From assembly GCF_000281085.1 (NCBI RefSeq), contig NZ_JH767534.1, forward strand, positions 1-64,000: DNA of 64,000 nt, written 5' to 3'. Source of the stretch: Catenovulum agarivorans YM01. Lineage in GTDB: Bacteria; Pseudomonadota; Gammaproteobacteria; Enterobacterales; Alteromonadaceae. A program made the translations under genes and the position numbers. The notes beneath the pieces are model-generated. The model was given only the letters and a program-made list of their open reading frames with translations, did not search any database and was not told the origin of the DNA. Every line of letters starts with the position of its first letter. Positions within the stretch are counted from its first letter, which is position 1. Positions 35,508 through 44,520 of the stretch are shown here, piece after piece.

Positions 35508-36959
35508 TTGAGCTTAGCCAAAAGAGTGGCCAGTAGTACCACATTGATTCTTGTCGTTCGTTTATTTCAACGTGGTATTGGTATTATCAGTCTGCTGATT
35601 TTAGCGCGCTTACTCACACCACAAGATTTTGGTGTTGTGGCAATAGCAACTATGCTGGTATTCCTATTTGACACGCTCTCTGAAGGGGGAACTCAGCAGT
35701 ACATCATTCAAAAAAAATCTTTAGATGAATTAGATGTTATAACTGCTTGGACTATATCAATCTTATCTAAACTCGTTTTATTTGTTGCTTTACTTTTCTC
35801 CGCACCTGTTCTGGCCGATTTTTTAAATGCTCCTGAAGCAGAAGCCGCGATCAGAGTGATGGCATTGGTTCTGCCGATATCCGCTTTTGGAAGTCCTAAA
35901 TTATTCTTGCATAGACGGGACCTTGAATATGGCATTATTTCTAAAATTTTATTGATTGAGCGAGTTGTTAGCTTTACTGTTACCATTGCCTTGGCATTCC
36001 ATTTGCTGACGTATTGGGCGATGATTTATGGCGTTCTGGCCGCGTATACCTGTAAGACTTTGCTGTCGCATTATTACGCGCCTTATCCAATAAAGTTTTC
36101 GTTAAGCCGTTTAAAAGATCAAATGAGCTTTTCGCTGTGGATGTTGCTTCGTTCTATTTTGGGTTACATCAGAGCAGAGTTTGATATCATTTTTGTCAGT
36201 AAGCTGTATGGTGCAGATCAGCTTGGTGGATTTAGCTTAATGAGGAATCTATCTTATTTACCGAGCCGAGAAATTATCTCCCCTGTTTCCAATGTTTTTT
36301 TAGCAAGCTTTTCTGAAATAAAACGAAGAGGTGATCAAATTGGTGAGCACATCGTTATGGTTTTAACCATTTTGTTATTCACTATTACACCTGTAATTGG
36401 TTATCTACATGTGTTTAATCAGGACTTAGTCTCAATATTTTTAGGTGAGCAATGGTTGGCTTTCTCACACCTTTTACCTTTGCTATCTGTTTTTACTATA
36501 ACGTTTGCCATTTCTACTTTTGTCCAGCAAGGGCTTATTGCTAATGGGGATGTTAAGTTATTATCTATCTATGAAATGGTTACGCTAAGTGCTTTACTGA
36601 GTTTATTCGCGTTCTTTTTCACGGGTAGTATCGACGAGTTTGTTGCTTATCGGATTGCCTTTGCATTTCTTACACTTGGTATTTTAATCATCTTTTGTTT
36701 CTACCGATTTAACTTGCCTATTTTTAGTTTGCTATTTATCTGTAGTCAGTTAGCTTTTGCATGTTATATCTCGGTTTACTTATCTGAATTAAAACAAGGG
36801 GAAGGCATTAGCCATTTAATTATCGGCAGTATTATTTACTTTGCTAGTTATCTAGCTATATGTTTATTTTTACTCTTTATCTTCCAAAAGCACAGGATCT
36901 TAAAAGAAGTGATAGCCTTAGCTGGCCGAGTAATAAACGCTAAATTAAAAAAAAGTTGA
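35508..36959 (+). CDS. Wzx-type polysaccharide flippase
   Basis: This 483-residue protein has about 12-14 hydrophobic segments. Its start, LAKRVASSTTLILVVRLFQRGIG, is followed by LILARLLTPQDFGVVAIATM, the signature of the MVF/Polysacc_synt superfamily (WzxC-like). It would flip the undecaprenyl-linked EPS repeat unit across the inner membrane. The start is TTG with AAAGGGG about 10 nt upstream, which decides the start. It is the last plus-strand gene before a strand switch and is followed by a terminator. Confidence 0.9.
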   Translation: MSLAKRVASSTTLILVVRLFQRGIGIISLLILARLLTPQDFGVVAIATMLVFLFDTLSEGGTQQYIIQKKSLDELDVITAWTISILSKLVLFVALLFSAPVLADFLNAPEAEAAIRVMALVLPISAFGSPKLFLHRRDLEYGIISKILLIERVVSFTVTIALAFHLLTYWAMIYGVLAAYTCKTLLSHYYAPYPIKFSLSRLKDQMSFSLWMLLRSILGYIRAEFDIIFVSKLYGADQLGGFSLMRNLSYLPSREIISPVSNVFLASFSEIKRRGDQIGEHIVMVLTILLFTITPVIGYLHVFNQDLVSIFLGEQWLAFSHLLPLLSVFTITFAISTFVQQGLIANGDVKLLSIYEMVTLSALLSLFAFFFTGSIDEFVAYRIAFAFLTLGILIIFCFYRFNLPIFSLLFICSQLAFACYISVYLSELKQGEGISHLIIGSIIYFASYLAICLFLLFIFQKHRILKEVIALAGRVINAKLKKS

Positions 36960-36991
36960 CCAAAATCAAAGTTGATCTAGCTAGAAAGCTA

Positions 36992-37020
36992 AAAAACGCT
37001 AAATGAAATTTAGCGTTTTT
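36992..37020. terminator. Bidirectional rho-independent terminator
   Basis: AAAAACGCTAAAT (36992-37004), a GAA loop and ATTTAGCGTTTTT (37008-37020) form a 13-bp stem with A/T tails on both sides. It serves the flippase gene (plus strand) and the convergent pyruvyltransferase gene (minus strand). Confidence 0.9.
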
Positions 37021-37040
37021 TATCCAGAACAGTGTCAATG

Positions 37041-38084
37041 TTAATTTTTGATTAGATTATTTATTTGAGCAGCAAATGATTGGTTGTGTGCCACTTGTTG
37101 CTCAATCTTTGGTTGTTGTTCACTGTGAGTTGAAATGGCTTTTTCAGTGACAGAAACTGCTAACTCGATATCTTTCATTTGTTGTGGTTCAACACCTGAT
37201 ACCTGGGTATGAGTTTGGACAAAAGACTTAATCTTTTCATCGCAATAAAGTGGCACAAAAGGCACACCTGTCGAATAGGACATGATACATCCATGTAAAC
37301 GAGAACTGACCACAACCTTAGCTTTAGATAGCTTCAATAGCATACCTTGATGATCGGAAGTCATATTTGAGTGTTCTTGATATTCTAGGCCCATTTTATC
37401 CGCTAGTTGTTTCATAGACACCCTTAAGTCATCGAGTTCCACACCTTTTAGGCGAAGGTCTGATGGATGATACATATGGAGTAGGGTGTTGGTTTGACCT
37501 GAATTTCCTTTATAAAGCTCATTTACATAGCCCACTGAAGGGCAGATACCCATATGAATATCCCTTGGCGCAACCTTTTGAATTTGTTGTTCGGTATAAG
37601 TGTCTCTAACACCAATTAACTGAGCTTGATTGATTATTTGAGCAAGGTAGTCATCATCGAATTCAGGTCGACCAGCCATTTTATTGATACCTATGCCAAA
37701 CAGGACATATCTTAAACCGGAAGCTAACACTGTATCCCAAAAAGGCTTAAATACTGGCTGTAATAAACCACCACCGCCTATAACGAGTATGCAACTAGGG
37801 TTATTTTGTTTAATCTCGGCAATGCTTTTATCAAAGTGTTTTTTCCATACGGGTGAGCAAAATAATTCAGCACCAGGTTGTTTAACTAAACTTTTTATCC
37901 CTAAAAACGAAATATAATCGCCAACATTTCGTTTATTTGCATAAATGTAAGCAACCTTGGCATTCTCAATTTGCTTGGCATTATTGAGCTTTTGTCTGAT
38001 GTAAAATGGTAACGAGCCATACAAATCAATATGCTCTGACAGGTATAAGTCATATCGCCACTGGAGAAAAGAAGGTAACTTCAT
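37041..38084 (-). CDS. Polysaccharide pyruvyl transferase-family protein (3 of 3)
   Basis: This 347-residue protein has YANKRNVGDYISFLGI near residues 48-63, LVIGGGGLLQPVF near 100-112, LFGIGINK, and VVSSRLHGCIMSYSTGVPFV near 256-275. This is the complete PF04230 motif set with the RLHG loop. It is last in a minus-strand unit with the glycosyltransferase at 38087 (2 nt apart) and the O-ligase. It may add a pyruvate ketal or a related group. Confidence 0.85.
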   Translation of the reverse strand: MKLPSFLQWRYDLYLSEHIDLYGSLPFYIRQKLNNAKQIENAKVAYIYANKRNVGDYISFLGIKSLVKQPGAELFCSPVWKKHFDKSIAEIKQNNPSCILVIGGGGLLQPVFKPFWDTVLASGLRYVLFGIGINKMAGRPEFDDDYLAQIINQAQLIGVRDTYTEQQIQKVAPRDIHMGICPSVGYVNELYKGNSGQTNTLLHMYHPSDLRLKGVELDDLRVSMKQLADKMGLEYQEHSNMTSDHQGMLLKLSKAKVVVSSRLHGCIMSYSTGVPFVPLYCDEKIKSFVQTHTQVSGVEPQQMKDIELAVSVTEKAISTHSEQQPKIEQQVAHNQSFAAQINNLIKN

Positions 38085-38086
38085 TT

Positions 38087-39274
38087 TTACACATCTTCCA
38101 TTAATAATTTGTTATAAACCTTTGCGATCTTATCACCGGTAATCTGCCAGCTAAAATCTTTGGCTCGCCTAACAGCATTATCCTGCAAGTTTTGCCATAT
38201 TGCAGGGGCCGTGAGGGCTAGTTCAATATTGTTACTAAGCGCTTTATAGTCTTCTGCATCAGCTGATAAAACTGCATTTTGACCTATCTCTTTTAATACA
38301 CCAGCGTTGGAGCAAATAACAGGAGTGCCTAAGCTCATTGCTTGCAATAGAGGAAAACCGAAACCTTCTTCACGTGATGCAAAAAGTAACAGGGTGCTGT
38401 TTGCAAAAAAATCGATCAATTGCTCATGAGTTACCCAGCCGTGAATTTTTACTTCATCTTTTACCCCACAGGCAACTAGGGTTTTCATTAAGATCGAATC
38501 ATCACCACCGGTGAACCCAGATATAGTTAATGGGTATTGCTCACGTAATGGCGCAGATAACATTGCCCAGGCCCGGATCATATTCTCTGGGTTTTTCTGA
38601 TAACTATCGCCACCTAGCATTAGTATGCCTTTGCGCTTATCTTGTGGCGTTACTGCTTGCTCATTATTTTCAAAGCCCTCGGGAATACCGTGGTAAACAA
38701 AATCAATTTTGTCTTTAATGTGATTAAAACACTTGGTTAAAGAATTGGCCGCGTATTGTGAGATAGTCAGTATATGGTCTGCTTTTTTAGAACCCTTAGC
38801 ATAAATAGCGTGCTTATATAACTTCATCCTGATGCTGTAGATGGCATCTCGAAGGCCTTTTTTAAAAATAGCAGGCGAGAACATATTTAAACTTGTCCAC
38901 TCCATCGCATCATGGAATGTAACTAGTTGTTTGACATCTGTGTTTAAACAAACACGGTTGCCTGGCATATGTATTAAATCAATGGCATGTTGAGTCAACA
39001 ATTTAGGTAATATGGTTTGTTCCCAACTTATTTCATCTTCAGCATCAGCATTGATTAAAGTGACATTATTTGATTGACATATTTCGTCAAGCCTAATCTG
39101 ATAGTTTTGTGGGCTATCATTGTGTTCAAACCCTTTATTTATCAGAATAATAAATTGATGTTCAGATAAGATTTTTGGTAATAACTTACAAAGCATAAAG
39201 GTATAAAGAGGCATGCCCCTTTGTTTACGTAGGACAAACCTTGCATCAATGGCTATTCTTTTGGTTTTCATCAT
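38087..39274 (-). CDS. Family 4 glycosyltransferase
   Basis: This 395-residue GT-B enzyme has RKQRGMPLYTFMLCKLLP near the N terminus, a middle GILMLGGDSYQKNPENMI strand and FASREEGFGFPLLQAMSLGTPVI as the donor-binding EX7E region. It resembles mannosyltransferase-like GT4 members, but the sugar is not certain. Its start lies inside the end of the O-ligase gene (29-nt overlap), so the two are translationally linked. Confidence 0.88.
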   Translation of the reverse strand: MMKTKRIAIDARFVLRKQRGMPLYTFMLCKLLPKILSEHQFIILINKGFEHNDSPQNYQIRLDEICQSNNVTLINADAEDEISWEQTILPKLLTQHAIDLIHMPGNRVCLNTDVKQLVTFHDAMEWTSLNMFSPAIFKKGLRDAIYSIRMKLYKHAIYAKGSKKADHILTISQYAANSLTKCFNHIKDKIDFVYHGIPEGFENNEQAVTPQDKRKGILMLGGDSYQKNPENMIRAWAMLSAPLREQYPLTISGFTGGDDSILMKTLVACGVKDEVKIHGWVTHEQLIDFFANSTLLLFASREEGFGFPLLQAMSLGTPVICSNAGVLKEIGQNAVLSADAEDYKALSNNIELALTAPAIWQNLQDNAVRRAKDFSWQITGDKIAKVYNKLLMEDV

Positions 39275-40544
39275 TTTTTAATTTTATCAAATTGTCTTTA
39301 GCGATTGAAATAGTATAAAGAATGTAAAGCCATGGATAAAAGGCAACATTTATGAACATCCCACCAGCACAATAGAGTAAAGTGAACGTTTTCAAAGCAC
39401 TTGAAGAATGAGTTTCCCAAGCTTCTTGATGTGGGTATTTCTTAGTATTTAAAATTAAAGTGTGGGCTATTATCAAAAGAAATATTAATAGGCCACCGTA
39501 GCCTGTTTCAGCTAAAACCTCTATATAAATATTATGGTAGGCTTTAGCTCCTCTTTGTGAAATTATAACCTCACCTTCCGTGCCGTATTGATCGAGCTTT
39601 CCCGCATTGTCTAAATACGCATAAAACCCGCCTCCTAGAATTGGCTTATTTGCTACATAGTCAAATGTCCATCGCCAAACAACAATTCGGCCCACGGCAG
39701 ATTTTTCTGTTGTGGTTCCTTCATCGATAGTTTGCATTCTGTCTAACCAGTCTTGGGTCACAAATTGTGAGCCAACCAAGCCCAGTATTAACAAAAAAGC
39801 TATTCCTTTTAGTTTTTGATGTGTGTAGTACAAGTGAAGGAGCAGGTAGATTCCCAAAACCACTAGCCCTGTTCTCGCTTGTGTGCCAATTTGGGTCGTC
39901 AAGGAGCAAAAAATCACAAAATAACAATAATATTTGAATATTTTCTTGTCCGACAGGTAGCTATAATTTGCTAGGTATAATGCGAGCGGGATTACGCAAA
40001 CAGCTAACGTAGCAAGCATACTGCCCTCGGAGTACATGAAACCGGATCCCTGAAGCCCAATTAAAGAAACACCATAGCCGCCCCCACCCATAGCGGATTT
40101 AACCCCTGCTATTGTTATAAATAGAGTGGAAGCCATGAATAAGATTGATAATACATATTCAAAATCCTTTCTACTTGAAATAGTAAAGGGTATGAAAAAC
40201 ATTAAGAACAAAGTCTTGATTACAACATCGTACTTGATAGCTGACATAGTGGGATGTTGTGCGTTTAGGTGGGATAGGGTCACCCAAACCATGAATGCCA
40301 GAAATAAAATATAAAATAGCTTGTTGTCAACTCTCTTGAGTTTTTTAGCGTTTACAATTAGTGTAAAGAAAAAAAACGCCGTTAAGATTAGAGACAACGG
40401 TTTTCCACTGAGGAATGAAAAAGAAGTGTTCTGTGGCTTTACTGTATCGACCCACAATACCGCAGCTAGCGCAACGCAAGGCCTGGACCAGCCAAACCAA
40501 ATCATAAGGCATATTATAACAGTGTAAAACAAGTCTGTAATCAT
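39246..40544 (-). CDS. Exosortase A-associated O-antigen ligase-like membrane protein
   Basis: This 432-residue protein has about 10-12 transmembrane segments. It matches the putative O-glycosylation ligase of exosortase A systems (TIGR03097; Wzy/WaaL-like): FGWSRPCVALAAVLWVDTVKP at the start, and a periplasmic loop with GRIVVWRWTFDYVANKPILGGGF and YHNIYIEVLAETGYGGLL. It may polymerise EPS repeats or attach glycan to exported protein; the family's reaction is unproven. Its ATG overlaps the stop of the 32-aa peptide gene (ATGA), which indicates coupling. Confidence 0.9.
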   Translation of the reverse strand: MITDLFYTVIICLMIWFGWSRPCVALAAVLWVDTVKPQNTSFSFLSGKPLSLILTAFFFFTLIVNAKKLKRVDNKLFYILFLAFMVWVTLSHLNAQHPTMSAIKYDVVIKTLFLMFFIPFTISSRKDFEYVLSILFMASTLFITIAGVKSAMGGGGYGVSLIGLQGSGFMYSEGSMLATLAVCVIPLALYLANYSYLSDKKIFKYYCYFVIFCSLTTQIGTQARTGLVVLGIYLLLHLYYTHQKLKGIAFLLILGLVGSQFVTQDWLDRMQTIDEGTTTEKSAVGRIVVWRWTFDYVANKPILGGGFYAYLDNAGKLDQYGTEGEVIISQRGAKAYHNIYIEVLAETGYGGLLIFLLIIAHTLILNTKKYPHQEAWETHSSSALKTFTLLYCAGGMFINVAFYPWLYILYTISIAKDNLIKLKNDENQKNSH

Positions 40545-40639
40545 TTATCTTGATCCTCGTCTAAGAGGAAACTGCGAATGACATAAACGATTACAAACAC
40601 ATGAATTAATAAAGCCCCTGAATCGACACCAATATCCAT
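40541..40639 (-). CDS. Small 32-residue membrane peptide upstream of the O-ligase
   Basis: The minus-strand frame from ATG at 40639 to TGA at 40541 encodes MDIGVDSGALLIHVFV (residues 1-16) and continues IVYVIRSFLLDEDQDK. It is a single hydrophobic helix (about 8-21) with an acidic tail. AAGAG lies 8 nt before the ATG. The stop codon overlaps the ATG of the O-ligase (ATGA), the arrangement of translational coupling. It is below usual gene-calling length. It may be a small partner or regulator of the ligase, or a leader peptide; no family is recognised. Confidence 0.6.
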   Translation of the reverse strand: MDIGVDSGALLIHVFVIVYVIRSFLLDEDQDK

Positions 40640-40797
40640 TATGCTAGCTCTTAAATAGTTGTCCCATATAACAATTTACGTTTATTTTTTGGAGTTTTCC
40701 AACGTTAAAAGATTTGTTTAATAAGGGGGCAATATTTTTTATTTAATTTCTTTTGATGTAAAGTACCTCAATCGGTTTTAAAAATAAAGAAAAGACT

Positions 40798-42012
40798 TTG
40801 AAAATTATAATAATAGCCCAACGTTTGCCTTACCCACCCAACAAAGGTGAAAAACTTCGTAGCTACTATCAAATAGAATATTTGGTGAACCAAGGTCATA
40901 GTGTGACTGTGGTTGCCCCTACCGAAAGTACTAGTGATCTGCAAGATGGACAAAAATTGCAGCAGAAACTGAATGTTAAGGTTGAGCTGGTGGATATTGG
41001 CAACCGAAAACTAAAACTGCTAACTGGTCTGTTAGCTAATCAGTGTTTAAGTGTTGCAAATTTTTATGGCAAAGCTTTGCAGGTACAAGTGGACAGTTTG
41101 TTAGCAACAGCGCAATTCGATTGCATATTATGTACAGCATCAAGTGTCGCTGAATATGTCTTCAAAAGTCCTATGGTGCAAAAAAAGCGCGACAAGTTTA
41201 TGCTGTTGATGGATTTTATGGATTTAGATTCAGATAAGTGGCGCCAGTATGCGGCTAAATCTAAATTTCCTATGAGCTGGGTATATCAGCGTGAAGCAAA
41301 GCTACTTTCCAAATACGAGAATCGTATCCATGAATATTTTGACCAGTGTTTTTTTGTCTCAAATCAAGAAGTGACCTTGTTTGGCAAACAGTTAAATAGT
41401 CAAAATACCAGTATTGCGATTGGCAATGGCATTGATTTCTCAGAGTTTAAACCTGTACTGCTGGCAGATAAACCGCAAGGCTGTAATTTGTTATTTACCG
41501 GGGTGATGGACTATGCACCGAATGTAGATGCTGTTGTCTGGTTTGTTGAGCAGGTATGGCCAAAAATTATTGCAGAGTGCTCTAATGCAAAATTTATCAT
41601 TGCGGGTATGCGCCCGACAGCTAAGGTTAAAGAACTAACAAAATTCCAAGGCATTGAAGTCACTGGTTTTGTTGATGATATTATGCCGTATTACAACCAA
41701 GCGCATGTTTTTGTTGCACCTTTTCGTATTGCTAGAGGTGTGCAAAATAAAGTTTTACAAGCTTTTGCTTGCGGTTTGCCTACGGTTGCAACCTCTATGG
41801 GGGCAGAAGGGATAAACTGTCAAGATGGGCAACATTTATTAGTCGCGGATGAAGCCGATGATTTTGCGAATGCAGTTCTTCGTTTGATAAATGAGGGGGC
41901 CCTCGCGCAAGGTTTAGGCACTAACGCAGTGGATTTGATGCAAGCTGAGTATGCGTGGGAGAGTAAGCTATCAGCGTTAAATATTGTGCTGAATAAGGAG
42001 TCTGTGGCATGA
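40798..42012 (+). CDS. TIGR03087-type PEP-CTERM/XrtA glycosyltransferase (stp1)
   Basis: This 404-residue GT-B protein has the family's N terminus IIIIAQRLPYPPNKGEKLRSYYQI, then LLFTGVMDYAPNVDAVVWF and FVAPFRIARGVQNKVLQAFACGLPTV. These match the stp1 sugar transferase of XrtA loci. It starts with TTG after AAAGAAAAGA. It overlaps the acetyltransferase start by 4 nt. It probably acts early in EPS repeat assembly; the donor is unknown. Confidence 0.9.
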   Translation: MKIIIIAQRLPYPPNKGEKLRSYYQIEYLVNQGHSVTVVAPTESTSDLQDGQKLQQKLNVKVELVDIGNRKLKLLTGLLANQCLSVANFYGKALQVQVDSLLATAQFDCILCTASSVAEYVFKSPMVQKKRDKFMLLMDFMDLDSDKWRQYAAKSKFPMSWVYQREAKLLSKYENRIHEYFDQCFFVSNQEVTLFGKQLNSQNTSIAIGNGIDFSEFKPVLLADKPQGCNLLFTGVMDYAPNVDAVVWFVEQVWPKIIAECSNAKFIIAGMRPTAKVKELTKFQGIEVTGFVDDIMPYYNQAHVFVAPFRIARGVQNKVLQAFACGLPTVATSMGAEGINCQDGQHLLVADEADDFANAVLRLINEGALAQGLGTNAVDLMQAEYAWESKLSALNIVLNKESVA

Positions 42013-42593
42013 AATCACTAATAAAAAACTGTGTTGACCTAATATTCATACTTATTAATGCACCATTACTAATTTTATATTTTGTAATCTGCTTGGTGTT
42101 TGGCAAAAGTAATGGTGTATTTAGTGCCTTTGCGCAGTTTTATAGCATGCTGCCCGGCCAACTTGGCAATTATGCGCGGGCGAATTTTTATCGTTTTGTG
42201 ATGCAAAATTGCCACCCTAGAGTTGTAGTATCCTTTGCGACATTATTTTCTCAGCAAAAAACCAGTATAGGTTCAGGTGTATATATTGGACCACAGTGCA
42301 ATATAGGTGCTTGTATTATTGAAAAAGATTGTTTGTTAGGTAGTGGCGTGCATGTACTAAGCGGTAAAGGTCAGCACAATTTTGATGATTTAGACACGCC
42401 AATTCGTGAGCAAGGAGGTACTTTTTCACAAGTAACAATTGGTGAGGATAGTTGGATAGGCAATGGTTCAATCATCACAGCAAATATAGGTAAAAAGTGT
42501 ATTATCGGCGCAGGCTCTGTGGTGACAAAAGATATTCCAGATTACTCAATTGCTGTCGGTAATCCGGCTAAAGTGATTCGGCAACGACAATGA
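42009..42593 (+). CDS. Left-handed beta-helix O-acetyltransferase
   Basis: This 194-residue protein has an N-terminal membrane segment (about 10-31) and hexapeptide repeats: SIGSGVYIGPQCNIGACIIEK, then VTIGEDSWIGNGSIITANIG and CIIGAGSVVTKDIPDYSIAVGNPAKVI. This resembles WcaB/WcaF-like and serine-acetyltransferase-like enzymes that O-acetylate EPS intermediates with acetyl-CoA. It overlaps both neighbours by 4 nt. Confidence 0.88.
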   Translation: MKSLIKNCVDLIFILINAPLLILYFVICLVFGKSNGVFSAFAQFYSMLPGQLGNYARANFYRFVMQNCHPRVVVSFATLFSQQKTSIGSGVYIGPQCNIGACIIEKDCLLGSGVHVLSGKGQHNFDDLDTPIREQGGTFSQVTIGEDSWIGNGSIITANIGKKCIIGAGSVVTKDIPDYSIAVGNPAKVIRQRQ

Positions 42594-43681
42594 ATTTTTT
42601 TCCCCACATATTTAGCTTTACCTGGTTAACTATGTTTTTTTGCTCAGAGGTAATAAGTGCTGAGTGTAAAGTTGTTAGTACTAGCCAACAACTCTATAGT
42701 GAGCTTACGAATTTAGCGTCAAATAAAACTAATCATATTTGTTTGGAGGATGGTGAGTATTTGTTGGACAAAACGCTTGTCATTTCTAGTGATAACACTC
42801 GGATTAGCTCTCTATCCAATGATCCCACTAAGGTGATACTGCGTGGAAAAGGTATGAAGGAAACTAAGATTGTAGATAACTTAGTTTGGGTATCTGCTAG
42901 TTTCGTAAGTATTGTTGGAATAACATTACGAGGCACTGGCAATCATCTGGTTCAAGTTGCAGGTGAACAAAATGCTGACTATTTCTATATGGCAGATTGT
43001 ATCCTGCAAGATGCTTATGAGCAGTTATTTAAAGTATCCAAAGATCGCAGTGGCAAAATTACCAGTGATTTCGGCATCATTGAGCGTACTATCTTTGAGT
43101 ATACTCAAGGTATAGGTCCAAATTGGTATATTGGTGGTATTGATGTTCATACAGCGAAAAACTGGCTGATAAAAGACAATGCTTTTTTTGATATTGCCAG
43201 TCCAGCCAAGCACATTGCTGAGCATGCAATCCATTTTTGGAGTAATTCCATTGGTACACGAGTCATTGGCAATTTGATTGTCGATTCAGATCGTGGAATT
43301 GGATTTGGTATGGCTAAAAGCAAACATTATGGTGGAGAAATTCGTAATAATTTTATTTACCATGGTCATTACTCAAGGACTCAAAGACCCTTTGCTGATG
43401 TTGGTATTGTCCTTGAGAGTTCAACGAATACAAAAGTTATAGAGAATTTTGTTTACCTCAACTCTGGTTATGCAAATGCAATCGAATATAGATACAGGAG
43501 CTTAGATAAAAATTTAATCAGCAATAATGTAACGAATAAAAGAATTAAACAAAGAGATTTTGGTTCGGCTCAATTAATTGATAATAAGCAGTTAGATGAT
43601 GAAGATTATTTCCAACAACAGCTTTGGCAATTTGTTCAACAACATCCACTAAAAGCTAGGTTAGCGTCTAGGTTGCATTAG
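42590..43681 (+). CDS. Secreted right-handed beta-helix protein, possible polysaccharide lyase or epimerase
   Basis: This 363-residue protein has a signal peptide ending near CSEVISA. It then has parallel beta-helix features: HICLEDGEYLLDKTLVI, VSIVGITLRGTGNHLV, NWLIKDNAFFDI, RVIGNLIVDSDRGIGFGMAKS and KVIENFVYLNSGYANAIEYR. This fold is typical of pectate or alginate lyases and C5 epimerases; the catalytic residues cannot be fixed here. Its location in the EPS operon suggests trimming or modifying the exported polymer. The stop overlaps the stop of the convergent methyltransferase gene by 4 nt. Confidence 0.75.
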   Translation: MNFFPHIFSFTWLTMFFCSEVISAECKVVSTSQQLYSELTNLASNKTNHICLEDGEYLLDKTLVISSDNTRISSLSNDPTKVILRGKGMKETKIVDNLVWVSASFVSIVGITLRGTGNHLVQVAGEQNADYFYMADCILQDAYEQLFKVSKDRSGKITSDFGIIERTIFEYTQGIGPNWYIGGIDVHTAKNWLIKDNAFFDIASPAKHIAEHAIHFWSNSIGTRVIGNLIVDSDRGIGFGMAKSKHYGGEIRNNFIYHGHYSRTQRPFADVGIVLESSTNTKVIENFVYLNSGYANAIEYRYRSLDKNLISNNVTNKRIKQRDFGSAQLIDNKQLDDEDYFQQQLWQFVQQHPLKARLASRLH

Positions 43682-44520
43682 GTGGTAATAGGGGCTGCAA
43701 TTCCAATAACATCATATTGATGTGTCGTAAACTGCTTAAAAAATGGCGTGTTACGGTCAATTACTTGGTTCGATTGACTTGGAACAAACCAAGTAAATTC
43801 ACGATGTTTTTCGGCTTCTATGAAAATATCTTCAGCAGTGATGTTTTCGCGTTTAAGTACATCTGGGTGTATTTCAACCATAATCACCACATTTTCACAT
43901 TGTTTTAATAGGCTTTTAGCTCCAGCTAAGGCTGCAACTTCTTGTCCTTCAACATCAATTTTAATCACAATGTTTTTGTACTCGTATAGAGCATAAGCTG
44001 AATACAAATGATCAATTGTCACAACTTGAGTTGAGCCTGGGACATTTTTGTCGATATAGCCTTCGTGATCTGAACCCAAACCGGTGTTAAAGTTTAAGTT
44101 AACCAAACCATTAAAATCGGAAATTGCTAAATTTAGCGGCAGAAAACCAATAGATTCGGCATTTTTTTGTAAAATCTTAAATGAATTAGGGTTAGGCTCT
44201 AATGCAATTATTTTATCCAGTGGGCTCTGGCTATCGAGTTGTGCACTTACGGTTCCAATATCTGCGCCTAAATCTAACAAACAGCTTGAACCTTTAAACT
44301 GCAGGATGACATCGGCCAATGGCTTGATATCTTCGGGATAATAATTTGCAGGCCCATATTCTAGCCAAAAACACCATTGATCCCAAGGCACATAGAAATC
44401 CTTGTCTTTGATTTTGTGTCGGATGAGCTTTCTGCCAATACCTAGCTTTAAGCCTAAACGGTAAATTGCATATTTACCTCTGACTTCATTGAGTTGTAAC
44501 CACTGAATAAGGCTATTCAT
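43678..44520 (-). CDS. FkbM-family methyltransferase
   Basis: This 280-residue protein has the SAM-binding strand CLLDLGADIGTVSAQL, the acidic ALEPNPNSF, and IVIKIDVEGQEVAALAGA, a hallmark of the FkbM family. Such enzymes O-methylate sugars or peptides. An ATG at 44604 would extend the frame 28 residues into xrtA. I prefer the ATG at 44520, which overlaps the xrtA stop by 8 nt and begins MNSLIQWLQ. It is the last gene of the minus-strand xrtA operon. Confidence 0.85.
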   Translation of the reverse strand: MNSLIQWLQLNEVRGKYAIYRLGLKLGIGRKLIRHKIKDKDFYVPWDQWCFWLEYGPANYYPEDIKPLADVILQFKGSSCLLDLGADIGTVSAQLDSQSPLDKIIALEPNPNSFKILQKNAESIGFLPLNLAISDFNGLVNLNFNTGLGSDHEGYIDKNVPGSTQVVTIDHLYSAYALYEYKNIVIKIDVEGQEVAALAGAKSLLKQCENVVIMVEIHPDVLKRENITAEDIFIEAEKHREFTWFVPSQSNQVIDRNTPFFKQFTTHQYDVIGIAAPITT

